Part shown: piece by piece, positions 32,138-40,688 of the stretch | Position numbering within the stretch: position 1 is the first letter of the stretch | Layout of the letters: each line of letters opens with the position of its first letter | From: Deltaproteobacteria bacterium | Lineage (GTDB): Bacteria; Myxococcota_A; UBA9160; UBA6930 | DNA: 64,000 nt | Direction: 5' to 3' | Assembly (NCBI GenBank): GCA_028817435.1 | Contig: JAPPPQ010000005.1 | Span: 67,408 to 131,407 of the forward strand | Program-made: the position numbers and the translations under genes | The notes under the pieces: model-generated | Seen by the model: only the letters and a program-made list of their open reading frames with translations | What the model was told of the DNA's origin: nothing | The model's database searches: none

Positions 32138-33007
32138 ATGCGCTTCAGCTTTGCCGAATCCATGTGCGACCCGGGCCAATACGCCGCGCTGGCCGTTGCC
32201 GCCGAGCGCGCGGGCTTCGATTCCTTCACCGTGCCCGAGAGCATCTTTTATCCGCAGCATTCCAACAGCCGCTACCCCTACACGCCCGACGGCGCGCGCG
32301 AGTTTCTGGAGAGCGCGCCCTTTGTGGATCCTTTTGTGCTGGCGGCCGCGCTCAGCGCAGTTACCCGGCGGCTGCGCTTCACCACCTTTGTGCTGAAGCT
32401 GCCGCTGCGCCATCCCATTTTGGCGGCAAAGCAGGCCAACTCTCTGGCCTGCCTGTGCGGCGGGCGGCTGGCGCTGGGCGTGGGCCTCTCCCCCTGGCCG
32501 GAGGATTTTGGCGCGCTGGGAATCCCCTGGCGCGGCCGCGGGCGGCGCATGGACGAGGCCATTGCGGTGTTGCGCGGGCTGGGCGGCGGCGATTACTTCG
32601 AGTTTCACGGCGAGCATTTTGATTTTGAGGCGCTGAAAATTTGCCCCGTGCCGCCACAGCCCGTCCCTATTCTAATTGGCGGCCACTCTGAACCCGCCCT
32701 GCGCCGCGCCGCCCGTTTGGGCAATGGCTGGATGAGCGCCGGCAGCAGCGAACAGGAACTGGAGCACTGCCTGACGCGCCTGCGCGAACTGCGCCGGGAA
32801 CACGGCCGCAGCGCCGAGCCCTTCGAGGTGCACGCAATTTCGCTGGACGCCTACACCCCCGACGGCATAAAGCGGCTGACCGAGCGCGGCGTAACCGATG
32901 CCATCGTAGGCTTCCGCAACGCCTACCAGCGCGATACCATGCCACTGCAAAAGAAGCTCGACGCCCTGAACCACTACGCCGACACCGTCATCGCAAAATC
33001 CCGCTGA
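32138..33007 (+). CDS. Luciferase-like flavin- or F420-dependent oxidoreductase
   Basis: This 289-residue LLM-class protein has ALAVAAERAGFDSFTVPESIF, LPLRHPILAAKQANSLACLCGGRLALGVG, and VPILIGGHSEPALRRAARLGNGWM, as in F420-dependent family members. The cofactor and substrate are not certain. ATG 32138 starts 12 nt after the pyrE stop, with a weak GGGAG site, so co-transcription is likely. Confidence 0.85.
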   Translation: MRFSFAESMCDPGQYAALAVAAERAGFDSFTVPESIFYPQHSNSRYPYTPDGAREFLESAPFVDPFVLAAALSAVTRRLRFTTFVLKLPLRHPILAAKQANSLACLCGGRLALGVGLSPWPEDFGALGIPWRGRGRRMDEAIAVLRGLGGGDYFEFHGEHFDFEALKICPVPPQPVPILIGGHSEPALRRAARLGNGWMSAGSSEQELEHCLTRLRELRREHGRSAEPFEVHAISLDAYTPDGIKRLTERGVTDAIVGFRNAYQRDTMPLQKKLDALNHYADTVIAKSR

Positions 33008-33028
33008 CCGCCGCACAAGGAGAAAACC

Positions 33029-33499
33029 ATGCAACGCGCACTCCCCCTCTCTGCCTTGGCTCTATCCATACTGCTCGCCGCCCCCGCCGCCGCACAAAGC
33101 GGCGCAGAAAGCGCCGAGGCCAGCGCCAATCAGCAGATTCTGGAGCAATACGCCGATCTGGAAACCGTCACCGTCACCCCCGCCGCCGCCGGCGCAAAGC
33201 CCACCATCATCTGGATTGCCGAAAGCGGCGGCACCCTCTACATCCGCACCAACCGCCGCAGCGCCTGGGGCAACGCCGTCGAGCGCAGCGGCGCGCTCTC
33301 GCTCACACCCCCCGGAGATTTCACAGCAACCCGCATTACCGACACCGCCACCATGGATTCCGTAGAAGCCGCCTTCCGCAAAAAGTATGGCTTCTCCGAT
33401 GTTATGGCCGGCCTGCTACGCGCCCTGGGCGGCGGCCCCCGCATCTTCCGCCTCCACCCCAAACTCCCCACCCCGGAAGCAGGCGAAGCCGCGCAGTAA
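33029..33499 (+). CDS. Exported protein related to the convergent 33511-34029 gene
   Basis: This 156-residue protein has a classical signal peptide (ALPLSALALSILLAAPAAAQ, cleavage after AAA-Q). The mature domain contains LETVTVTPAAAG, IIWIAESGGTLYIRTNRRS and FTATRITDTATMDSVEAAFRK followed by KYG. The order of strands resembles DUF2255-type split-barrel proteins, which are related to flavin reductases. I hold this loosely. ATG 33029 follows AAGGAG. It is convergent with a lipoprotein that has the same strand pattern. Confidence 0.6.
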   Translation: MQRALPLSALALSILLAAPAAAQSGAESAEASANQQILEQYADLETVTVTPAAAGAKPTIIWIAESGGTLYIRTNRRSAWGNAVERSGALSLTPPGDFTATRITDTATMDSVEAAFRKKYGFSDVMAGLLRALGGGPRIFRLHPKLPTPEAGEAAQ

Positions 33500-33510
33500 A
33501 ACGCAGCGGC

Positions 33511-34029
33511 TCAGCCGCCGGGGGGGCGGGGGGAGATGTGGAACCACCAGAAGTCGTCGCCGGCGTCGGCGTAGCCGCCATACTTGCGCTCGGCTTCGCT
33601 GCGCAGGCGCGATTGCAGTTCATCGTCGGTCACCCGGATGGCGTGGCAGGCATAGATTTTGCCGGCGACGCGCACGCGCACGCTGTCGTGGGTGGCGGCG
33701 TAGAAGGGCCAGCGCGTCAGCGGGTTGGCGTAGTTGGCGGGCAGGTAGAGGCCGCGCTCCACCACCACGGCCCGGGCGGTTACGGAGTGGGGCTTCTGCG
33801 GGCGCACCTCCAGCTCCACCGTTTCCACTTCGGAGGCAAAGGCGAAATCTGCAGAGCAGGCGTTGTCTGCGCCTTCGAGCCGCTTCCCCGGCAACGGCCC
33901 CAGCGGGCCGCTGCGGCAGGCCTCCAGCATCAGCGCGGCCAGCAGCACACCCGCAACCCGCGTTGCCGGGTGGCGCAAAACGCCCCGGCCCTGCCCTTGC
34001 CTCAATTCCCGCACTTCGCGCTGCGCCAT
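33511..34029 (-). CDS. Lipoprotein related to the exported protein at 33029
   Basis: This 172-residue protein has a lipobox (LLAALMLEAC), then a domain with VETVELEVRPQKP, GLYLPANYANPLTRWPF, YACHAIRVTDDELQSRL and AERKYG, which aligns along its length with the neighbour at 33029-33499. The ATG at 34029 follows GGGAGG; an upstream start exists but would bury the signal. Function unknown. Confidence 0.6.
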   Translation of the reverse strand: MAQREVRELRQGQGRGVLRHPATRVAGVLLAALMLEACRSGPLGPLPGKRLEGADNACSADFAFASEVETVELEVRPQKPHSVTARAVVVERGLYLPANYANPLTRWPFYAATHDSVRVRVAGKIYACHAIRVTDDELQSRLRSEAERKYGGYADAGDDFWWFHISPRPPGG

Positions 34030-34077
34030 GTCTGCCACCTCCCATGCGGCTGCATAGCGCATTTTCGCCCGCGCGGG

Positions 34078-34920
34078 CTACCCCTGCTTGCCGCGCCGCA
34101 CCCGCAGCAGGCCCTCCTGGGCGATGGTGAGAATGTGTGCGCCGTCGGCGCAGAACACCTGGCCGGTGGCAAGGCCGCGGCTGCCGCGCAGGCCGTGGCC
34201 GGCCATATCCAGCAGCACCCAGCCATCGGCGCGTCCGGGGCGGTGAAACCACATGGCGTGATCGAGGCTGGCGCTCATAACCCGCTCGCCCCAGGCAGAG
34301 GGCGGAATGCGCTCGGGGTGCGAGGCCACAACGGCGTCCACGGCGTTCAGATCCGACAGATAGGCGAGCGCGCAGGCGTGCAGGCGCAGGTCGTCCTCTT
34401 GCGTGGCGGTGGGGCCTACCGGCGCAAGGCCGGCGGCGGGAAAGCGCGCCCACATTCGGGAGCGCGGGGGCGCGGCGCTGGTTTCGGCGGCGCGGCATTC
34501 CACGCCGGCGTCGCTGCCCCGTGGCAGCGCATCGGGGGCGCGGACGCCTTCGGGCAGCCGCGCGGGCTGCGTTTCGGGGCCTTGCTCTGCCGTCTGAAAA
34601 GAGCAGGCCAGGGTGAGAATTGCGCCGCTGCTCTGCCGCGCCTCTACGCGGCGGGTGGTGAAAGAGCGGCCGTTGCGCACGCGATCTACCTCGTAGCGCA
34701 CCGGCTCGCCGGGCTCGCCGCCCAAAATGAAGTAGGCGTGCAGCGAGTGCACGGCGTGCTCGCGCCGCACGCTCTGGGTGGCGGCCCAGAGCGCCTGGGC
34801 AATCACCAGGCCGCCGTAAATGCGGCCCCAGGCGTAATCCGGACTCTCGCCCACAAAGGTGCCGGGGCCGTGCGACTCCAGGGAGAAAATCTGCGAGAGA
34901 TCGAGCTGCGCCTCACCCAC
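34078..34920 (-). CDS. tesB: Acyl-CoA thioesterase II
   Basis: This 280-residue protein is a double hot-dog thioesterase of the TesB/ACOT8 family: GRIYGGLVIAQALWAA, HSLHAYFILGGEPGEPV, the Asp in SASLDHAMWFHRP, and GLATGQVFCADGAHILTIAQEG. It hydrolyses acyl-CoA to free acid. I chose the GTG at 34920; a TATACT ends 11 nt before it. The gene diverges from the carboxylase, sharing the same promoter bases. Confidence 0.92.
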   Translation of the reverse strand: MGEAQLDLSQIFSLESHGPGTFVGESPDYAWGRIYGGLVIAQALWAATQSVRREHAVHSLHAYFILGGEPGEPVRYEVDRVRNGRSFTTRRVEARQSSGAILTLACSFQTAEQGPETQPARLPEGVRAPDALPRGSDAGVECRAAETSAAPPRSRMWARFPAAGLAPVGPTATQEDDLRLHACALAYLSDLNAVDAVVASHPERIPPSAWGERVMSASLDHAMWFHRPGRADGWVLLDMAGHGLRGSRGLATGQVFCADGAHILTIAQEGLLRVRRGKQG

Positions 34921-34931
34921 GCGCGCATTGT

Positions 34932-34939
34932 AGTATAAA
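34932..34939. promoter_or_regulatory. Back-to-back overlapping -10 boxes for tesB and the carboxylase
   Basis: Rightwards TATAAA (34934-34939) ends 7 nt before the carboxylase ATG at 34947. Leftwards TATACT (34932-34937) ends 11 nt before the tesB GTG. The two hexamers share four base pairs, so only one can be used at a time, and both transcripts would have almost no leader. Confidence 0.5.
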
Positions 34940-34946
34940 TCGCGCC

Positions 34947-37900
34947 ATGCAGGGCGGCGGCTTTGCGAGTCTGCTGGTTGCAAACCGGGGCGAAATCGCC
35001 ATTCGGGTGTTGCGCGCGGCGGCAGAGCTGGGGCTGCGCACGGTGGCGGTCTACTCGGAGGACGACGGCCAGGCGCTGCACACGCGGCGGGCGGATGAGG
35101 CGCTGCCGCTGCGCGGCGCGGGGCCGGCGGCTTACCTGGACGCCGCGCAACTGGTGGCGCTGACCCAGCGCGCGGGCTGTCAGGCGCTGCACCCGGGCTA
35201 CGGCTTTTTGAGCGAAAACGCCGCCTTCGCCCGGCGCTGCGCTCGGGCGGGCATTGTCTTTGTGGGGCCGACGCCGGAATTGCTGGAGCTCTTCGGCGAC
35301 AAGCTGCAGGCGCGCGCGCTGGCCGGGCGCTGCGGCGTGCCGCTGCTGCCCGCCGCCGCGGCAGCCAGTTTGCCCGAGGCGCGCGATTTTGTGGAAGCGC
35401 AGGGCGGCAGGGCCATGCTGAAGGCAGTGGCGGGCGGCGGCGGCCGCGGCATGCGCATCGTTCGCACGGCGGACGAGCTGGAATTGGCCTGGAAGCGCTG
35501 CGCGGCAGAGGCGCAGGCGGGCTTTGGCAGCGGCGCGCTGTTTCTGGAGAAGTGGCTGCCCCGCGCGCGCCATATTGAGGTGCAAATTGCAGGCGATGGC
35601 GCGGGCAATATCAGCCATTTTCACGAGCGCGAATGCAGTGTGCAGCGCCGCCACCAAAAGCTGATTGAAATTGCGCCGAGTCCCGCGCTGCCCCCCGCGT
35701 TGCGCGAGCGGCTCCTGGACGCGGCGCTGCACATGGCCCGCGCCGCGCACTACAACAGCCTCGGCACTTTTGAGTTTCTGCTCGACGCGGATTCTCTGCA
35801 GGGCGGCGAGCCTTTCTTCGCGTTTATTGAGGCGAACCCGCGGCTGCAGGTGGAGCACACCGTTACCGAGGCGGTGACCGGCGTGGATTTGGTCAAGGCG
35901 CAATTGCAACTCGCCGCGGGGCGCAGCCTTGCAGAACTGGGGCTGCTGCAATCTGCCATTCCCGCGCCGCGCGGCTTTGCCATTGAGCTTCGCATCAATA
36001 TGGAAAAGCTCGGCAAAAGCGGCGCGCCGCTGCCTTCGGTGGGAACGCTCAGCGCCTTTGAGCCGCCCACGGGGCCGGGGCTGCGCACCGACAGCTTCGG
36101 CTATGCGGGCTACCGCAGCAGCCCGCACTTCGATTCGCTGCTGGCAAAACTCATCGCCCATTCAGAGTCGGCGGATTTCGGCAGCGCCGTGGCCCGCGCG
36201 CAGCGCGCCCTGTGCGAGTTTCGCATTGAGGGCGTGGCCACCAATCTGCCGCTGCTGCACGCGCTGTTGCGGCACCCCAATTTCGCGGCGGGCCGCATGC
36301 ACACGCGCTTCGTCGAAGAGCACAGCGAAGCGCTCGCCGCAGCGCAGGCAGAGCCGCCGCCGCGACTCTTTTTCAGCGCGCAGGAAGCGCCCGGCCCGGC
36401 GGCGGGCGCAACGGCGCAGGCGGGCGCGGGCGCCGATGCTTCTGCGGCCGCAACTGCGCCGGAATCGGCCGCGCCGCCCGGCAGCGTCGCCGTTGCCGCG
36501 CCGCTGCAGGGCAGCGTGCTCTCGCTGGAAGCGCAAGAGGGCGCGGCGTTGCGCGCGGGAGATGCGCTGCTGATCATGGAGGCGATGAAGATGGAGCACA
36601 TCATCGAGTCGCCGCAAAACGGCGTGCTGCTGCGCTTCAATGCAGCGCCGGGAGAAGCGGTGGCGGCGGGGCATCCCCTCGCTTTTATTGCTCCGCGCGC
36701 GGCGGCCGAAGCTTCCGCCGGCACACAGCAAGGTGCAGAAAGCGAGAGCGGCGCGCCGCAAAACCTCGATCACATCCGCCCCGACCTGGCCGAGTTGCGC
36801 GCGCGGCGCGCGCTGGGGCTGGATGCGGCGCGGCCCGAGGCGCGGGCAAAGCGCGCGGCCACGGGGCAGCGCACGGCCCGGGAGAATGTCGAAGATCTCT
36901 GCGACCCCGGCAGCTTCACTGAGTATGGCCCGCTGGTAATTGCCGCGCAGCGGCGGCGGCGCAAACTGGAAGATTTGATTCGCAACACACCCGCGGATGG
37001 GCTGGTAGCCGGCATCGGCAGTGTGAACGGCGAACGCTTCGGCGCGGAGGATTCGCGCTGTGCAGTGCTGGCCTACGATTACAGCGTGCTGGCGGGCACG
37101 CAGGGGCAGCAGAATCACCGCAAGAAGGATCGCCTCTTCGAGTTGGCGCACAACTGGCGGCTGCCCGTGGTGCTCTTTGCCGAAGGCGGCGGCGGGCGGC
37201 CCGGCGATACCGACGGACTCGGCGTCGCCGGACTCGATTGCCTGGCTTTTCAATACTTCGCCAAATTGTCGGGGCATGTGCCGCTGGTGGGCATTGTCTC
37301 GGGGCGCTGCTTCGCCGGCAACGCCGCGCTGCTGGGCTGTTGCGATGTGGTGATTGCAACCGAAGGTTGCAACATTGGCATGGGCGGGCCGGCGATGATT
37401 GAGGGCGGCGGGCTCGGCGTGTTCCGCCCCGAAGAGATCGGCCCGCTGGCGGTGCAGGCGGCCAACGGCGTGGTGGATATTGCCGTGGCCGATGAGGCCG
37501 AGGCGGTGCGCGCGGCGCGGCGCTATCTCGCATTCTTCCAAGGGCGCTTGAACGACTGGGACTGCGCCGACCAGCGCCGGTTGCGCGGGCTGATTCCCGA
37601 GAACCGGCGGCGCATTTACGATGTGCGCGCAATCATCGAGACGCTGGCCGATGCGGATTCGCTGCTGGAACTGCGGCGCGGCTTCGGCGCGGGCATGGTG
37701 ACTGCGCTGCTGCGCATTGAGGGCCGCCCGCTGGGAATTATCGCCAACAACCCCGCGCACCTGGCCGGCGCCATCAACAGCGATGGCGCAGACAAGGCCG
37801 CCCGCTTCATGCAGCTCTGCGACGCCTTCCATGTGCCGTTGCTGTTTCTCTGCGACACGCCCGGCATTCTGGTGGGCCCCGAGGCCGAAAAGAGCGCGCT

Positions 37901-38318
37901 GGTGCGGCACGCCGCGCGGCTCTTCGTCACCGGCGCAAGCCTGCGCGTGCCCTTTTTCACCATCGTGCTGCGCAAGGCATATGGACTCGGCGCGCAGGCC
38001 ATGGCGGGCGGCAGCTTCAAAGCGCCCTTCTTCACCGTCGCCTGGCCCACCGGCGAATTCGGCGGCATGGGGTTGGAGGGCGCGGTGAAGCTCGGCTACC
38101 GCAGAGAGCTCGACGCCGCCGCGCCGGGCGAGCGCAACGCACTTTACGAGCAGCTTCTGGAGCGCATGATTCAGCACGGCAAGGCGCTGAACACCGCCTC
38201 GCACTTCGAGCTCGACGATGTGATTGATCCCGCCGAATCGCGCGAGTGGATTGCCCGCGCGCTGCGCGCGCTGCCGCCTTCCGAGCGCGGCGGGCGGCCC
38301 TGCGTGGATGCCTGGTGA
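34947..38318 (+). CDS. Single-chain biotin-dependent acyl-CoA carboxylase (BC-BCCP-CT fusion)
   Basis: All three parts of an acyl-CoA carboxylase lie in one 1123-residue chain. Biotin carboxylase is at about 7-455 (LVANRGEIAIRVLRAA, AGGGGRGMRIV, EANPRLQVEHTVTE). The biotin carrier is near 490-575, with K548 in EAMKMEH. A carboxyltransferase with fused beta- and alpha-like halves is at about 606-1120 (RENVEDLCDPGSFTEYG, FAEGGGGRPGDTDG, KAYGLGAQAMAGG). The order is that of the single-chain long-chain acyl-CoA carboxylases; the acceptor (acetyl-, propionyl- or longer acyl-CoA) is not certain. The MFS gene overlaps its stop by 4 nt. No frameshift is seen. Confidence 0.92.
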   Translation: MQGGGFASLLVANRGEIAIRVLRAAAELGLRTVAVYSEDDGQALHTRRADEALPLRGAGPAAYLDAAQLVALTQRAGCQALHPGYGFLSENAAFARRCARAGIVFVGPTPELLELFGDKLQARALAGRCGVPLLPAAAAASLPEARDFVEAQGGRAMLKAVAGGGGRGMRIVRTADELELAWKRCAAEAQAGFGSGALFLEKWLPRARHIEVQIAGDGAGNISHFHERECSVQRRHQKLIEIAPSPALPPALRERLLDAALHMARAAHYNSLGTFEFLLDADSLQGGEPFFAFIEANPRLQVEHTVTEAVTGVDLVKAQLQLAAGRSLAELGLLQSAIPAPRGFAIELRINMEKLGKSGAPLPSVGTLSAFEPPTGPGLRTDSFGYAGYRSSPHFDSLLAKLIAHSESADFGSAVARAQRALCEFRIEGVATNLPLLHALLRHPNFAAGRMHTRFVEEHSEALAAAQAEPPPRLFFSAQEAPGPAAGATAQAGAGADASAAATAPESAAPPGSVAVAAPLQGSVLSLEAQEGAALRAGDALLIMEAMKMEHIIESPQNGVLLRFNAAPGEAVAAGHPLAFIAPRAAAEASAGTQQGAESESGAPQNLDHIRPDLAELRARRALGLDAARPEARAKRAATGQRTARENVEDLCDPGSFTEYGPLVIAAQRRRRKLEDLIRNTPADGLVAGIGSVNGERFGAEDSRCAVLAYDYSVLAGTQGQQNHRKKDRLFELAHNWRLPVVLFAEGGGGRPGDTDGLGVAGLDCLAFQYFAKLSGHVPLVGIVSGRCFAGNAALLGCCDVVIATEGCNIGMGGPAMIEGGGLGVFRPEEIGPLAVQAANGVVDIAVADEAEAVRAARRYLAFFQGRLNDWDCADQRRLRGLIPENRRRIYDVRAIIETLADADSLLELRRGFGAGMVTALLRIEGRPLGIIANNPAHLAGAINSDGADKAARFMQLCDAFHVPLLFLCDTPGILVGPEAEKSALVRHAARLFVTGASLRVPFFTIVLRKAYGLGAQAMAGGSFKAPFFTVAWPTGEFGGMGLEGAVKLGYRRELDAAAPGERNALYEQLLERMIQHGKALNTASHFELDDVIDPAESREWIARALRALPPSERGGRPCVDAW

Positions 38319-39553
38319 GCGGCGCAAACCGCCACACGCTCGGCTTCATTTTCATCGTCGCGCTGATTGATGCGGCGGGGCTCGGCATTATCGTCCCGGT
38401 CACCCCCGCGCTGATTGTGGAACTCACCGGCGCGAGTCTGGATGTCGCCGCCGGTTACGGCTCCTGGCTCATCTCGCTCTACGCCGTCACGCAATTTTTC
38501 TGCGCGCCGGTGCTCGGCAACCTGAGCGACCGCTTCGGGCGGCGGCCCGTGCTGCTGCTTTCGCTGCTGGCCTTCGGCCTGGATTATCTGGTGATGGGTT
38601 TCGCGCCCACTTTGGGCTGGCTGTTTCTGGGGCGTTTTGTGGCCGGCGCGGCCGGGGCTACTTTCACCACGGCCAACGCCGCCATTGCCGATATTACCCC
38701 GCCCGAACAACGCGCCCAGAACTTCGGGCTGCTCGGCGCGGGCTGGGGCATTGGCTTCGCCATCGGGCCGGTGATCGGCGGATTCCTGAGCGCGCTGGGC
38801 CCACGCGCACCCTTCTTCGCCGCGGCGGCGCTGGCGCTGCTGAACGCCGCCTACGGTTTTTGGGTGATGCGCGAAACGCTGCCGCGCGAAAACCGCCGCC
38901 CCTTTGCGCTGCGCCGCGCGAATCCCGTGGGCGCGCTGTTCCAAATGCGCGGCTTCCCGGCCATTTTGCCGCTCTTTGCCGTGGTGGTCTGTTACATGAT
39001 CGCCCACGATGCGAATCCCAGCGTATGGGCCTATTACACCAAGCTCAAGTTTGCGTGGAGCGAAGCCGACATCGGCAAATCGCTGGGCGCGGTGGGGCTG
39101 TGCCTCGCCGTGGTGCAGGGCGGGCTGATCCGCTGGATCGTCCCGAAGCTCGGCGAGCGGCGCACCGTCTATCTGGGCTTTTTTCTCATGGGCATTGGCT
39201 ATTTCGGCTTTGGCGCGGCGACTGCGGGCTGGATGATCTACGCCTCCATCCTGCCTTTCGCCCTGGGCGGAGTCGCAATGCCCGCGCTGCGCGGCATTCT
39301 CTCCAGGCGGGTGCCCGCCAACGCGCAGGGCGCGCTGCAGGGCGCCATTACCAGCATTATGGGACTCACCGCCACCGTCTCGCCGCTGATCATGGCCGAG
39401 CTTTTGTTCGGCGTCTTCAGCGCCGAAGACGCGCCCATTTACTTCCCCGGCGCTCCTTACCTGGCCGCCGCGCTGCTCATGGCGCTGGGGCTCGTCATCT
39501 TTGCCGCGGCTATGCGAACTCCGGCAGCACATGCTTCCCCATCAACTCAATAG
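38315..39553 (+). CDS. MFS transporter (TetA/multidrug type)
   Basis: This 412-residue protein has twelve predicted membrane helices and the family loop motif GNLSDRFGRRPVLLLSL after helix 2, with GRFVAGAAGATFTTANAAIAD in helix 4-5, as in tetracycline/multidrug efflux and related carriers. The GTG at 38315 overlaps the carboxylase stop (GTGA). Its 3' end overlaps the convergent luciferase-like gene by 44 nt. Substrate unknown. Confidence 0.85.
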   Translation: MSGANRHTLGFIFIVALIDAAGLGIIVPVTPALIVELTGASLDVAAGYGSWLISLYAVTQFFCAPVLGNLSDRFGRRPVLLLSLLAFGLDYLVMGFAPTLGWLFLGRFVAGAAGATFTTANAAIADITPPEQRAQNFGLLGAGWGIGFAIGPVIGGFLSALGPRAPFFAAAALALLNAAYGFWVMRETLPRENRRPFALRRANPVGALFQMRGFPAILPLFAVVVCYMIAHDANPSVWAYYTKLKFAWSEADIGKSLGAVGLCLAVVQGGLIRWIVPKLGERRTVYLGFFLMGIGYFGFGAATAGWMIYASILPFALGGVAMPALRGILSRRVPANAQGALQGAITSIMGLTATVSPLIMAELLFGVFSAEDAPIYFPGAPYLAAALLMALGLVIFAAAMRTPAAHASPSTQ

Positions 39554-40613
39554 AAGTCATTACCGATTCGTGGGGAATCTTGTAGGGGTTGAACAAACAG
39601 AGCAGCAGATCGCAGCCGGCGGCTTCGTAGCGCCGGGCAATCTCGATGCAGCGCTCGGGATCGCCCACCACCGCCGCGCCGGAATCCCACAGGTAGTCCA
39701 TGGTCAGGTGCTCCAGCGCGCCCTCTGCGCGCAGCTTCTGCACATCGCCGGCATAGGCGTAGGTGCCGAGCTGCTGCTCGCGCTCTTGCATCCACTCGGC
39801 CAGCGTGGCAATGTGCCGGGTGGCGGTTTTCGGATACCAGACGAAGGATTCCGCCGCCTCGGCCCTGGCCTTTGCGCCATCTTCGGCGCAGTGCACCATG
39901 GTGAAGGTGGCGGCCATTTCGTTGCGCGCGGCTCCGGTGGGCTTTTCGCATTCGGCCTGGCCCTTGCGGAACATTTCAAGGCGCGGCGCGAGCTCTTCCG
40001 GCGGCTGCCCCACGGTGAAAGAGCAGAGCCCAATGCCGTGGCGGCCGATTTCGTAGTGGCCGTTCAGGCTGGAGGTGGCGCCGAAGATGGGCGGGTGCGG
40101 ATCTTGCAGCGGCTTCGGCAGCACCCGGCGGCGCGGCATGGACCAGTAGCGGCCCTCGAATTCATACTCGTCGTGAGTCCAGCAGCCCACAATGTGGCGC
40201 AGCGCCTCGGCCCACATTTCGCGGGTCTCGGGCGGGTTTACGCCGAAGCCTTCCAGCTCGGCGCGGGTGGAGGAGCGCCCGGTGCCGAAGATGACGCGCC
40301 CGTTCGAGAGCAGATCCAGCACCGCCACCGATTCTGCCGTGCGCACCGGGTGGTTGTAGGGCTTCGGCAACAGCCGCACGCCGTAGCCAATCTTGATTTG
40401 CGAGGTGACCGCCGCCAGGTGCCCGTAGAGCACCTCCGGGTTCGAGCAGTGCGAGTATTCCTCCAGAAAGTGGTGCTCCACCGTCCAGACGCTGTGAAAG
40501 CCAAGCCGGTCGCCCAGCTTCACCTGCTCCACCGTCTCGCGGTAGGCGCGCAGTTCGCTGTCCCGCTGCCAGGGACGCGCCACCGGAATCTCGTAGAACA
40601 TCGCAAACTTCAT
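39510..40613 (-). CDS. Luciferase-like (LLM class) flavin-dependent oxidoreductase
   Basis: This 367-residue protein is a full-length bacterial-luciferase-like monooxygenase: FHSVWTVEHHFLEEYSH, LLPKPYNHPVRTAESVAVLDLLSNGRVIFGTGRS, and PPIFGATSSLNGHYEIGRHGIGLC. The EHH motif near residue 46 is typical of FMN-dependent alkanal monooxygenases. The ATG at 40613 has no clear ribosome site. It is convergent with, and overlaps, the MFS gene. Confidence 0.87.
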   Translation of the reverse strand: MKFAMFYEIPVARPWQRDSELRAYRETVEQVKLGDRLGFHSVWTVEHHFLEEYSHCSNPEVLYGHLAAVTSQIKIGYGVRLLPKPYNHPVRTAESVAVLDLLSNGRVIFGTGRSSTRAELEGFGVNPPETREMWAEALRHIVGCWTHDEYEFEGRYWSMPRRRVLPKPLQDPHPPIFGATSSLNGHYEIGRHGIGLCSFTVGQPPEELAPRLEMFRKGQAECEKPTGAARNEMAATFTMVHCAEDGAKARAEAAESFVWYPKTATRHIATLAEWMQEREQQLGTYAYAGDVQKLRAEGALEHLTMDYLWDSGAAVVGDPERCIEIARRYEAAGCDLLLCLFNPYKIPHESVMTSIELMGKHVLPEFA

Positions 40614-40688
40614 GCCGCCCTCCCGCTGTGAATGGCGGAGCTTACACCGCCTGCGGCGGCGCCTGCACGGCGGAGCGGCGGCGGTGGC

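Noticed and set aside
34803-36161. 452-codon minus-strand frame across the carboxylase start
   Set aside because: It is antisense to the biotin carboxylase domain and has no family similarity.
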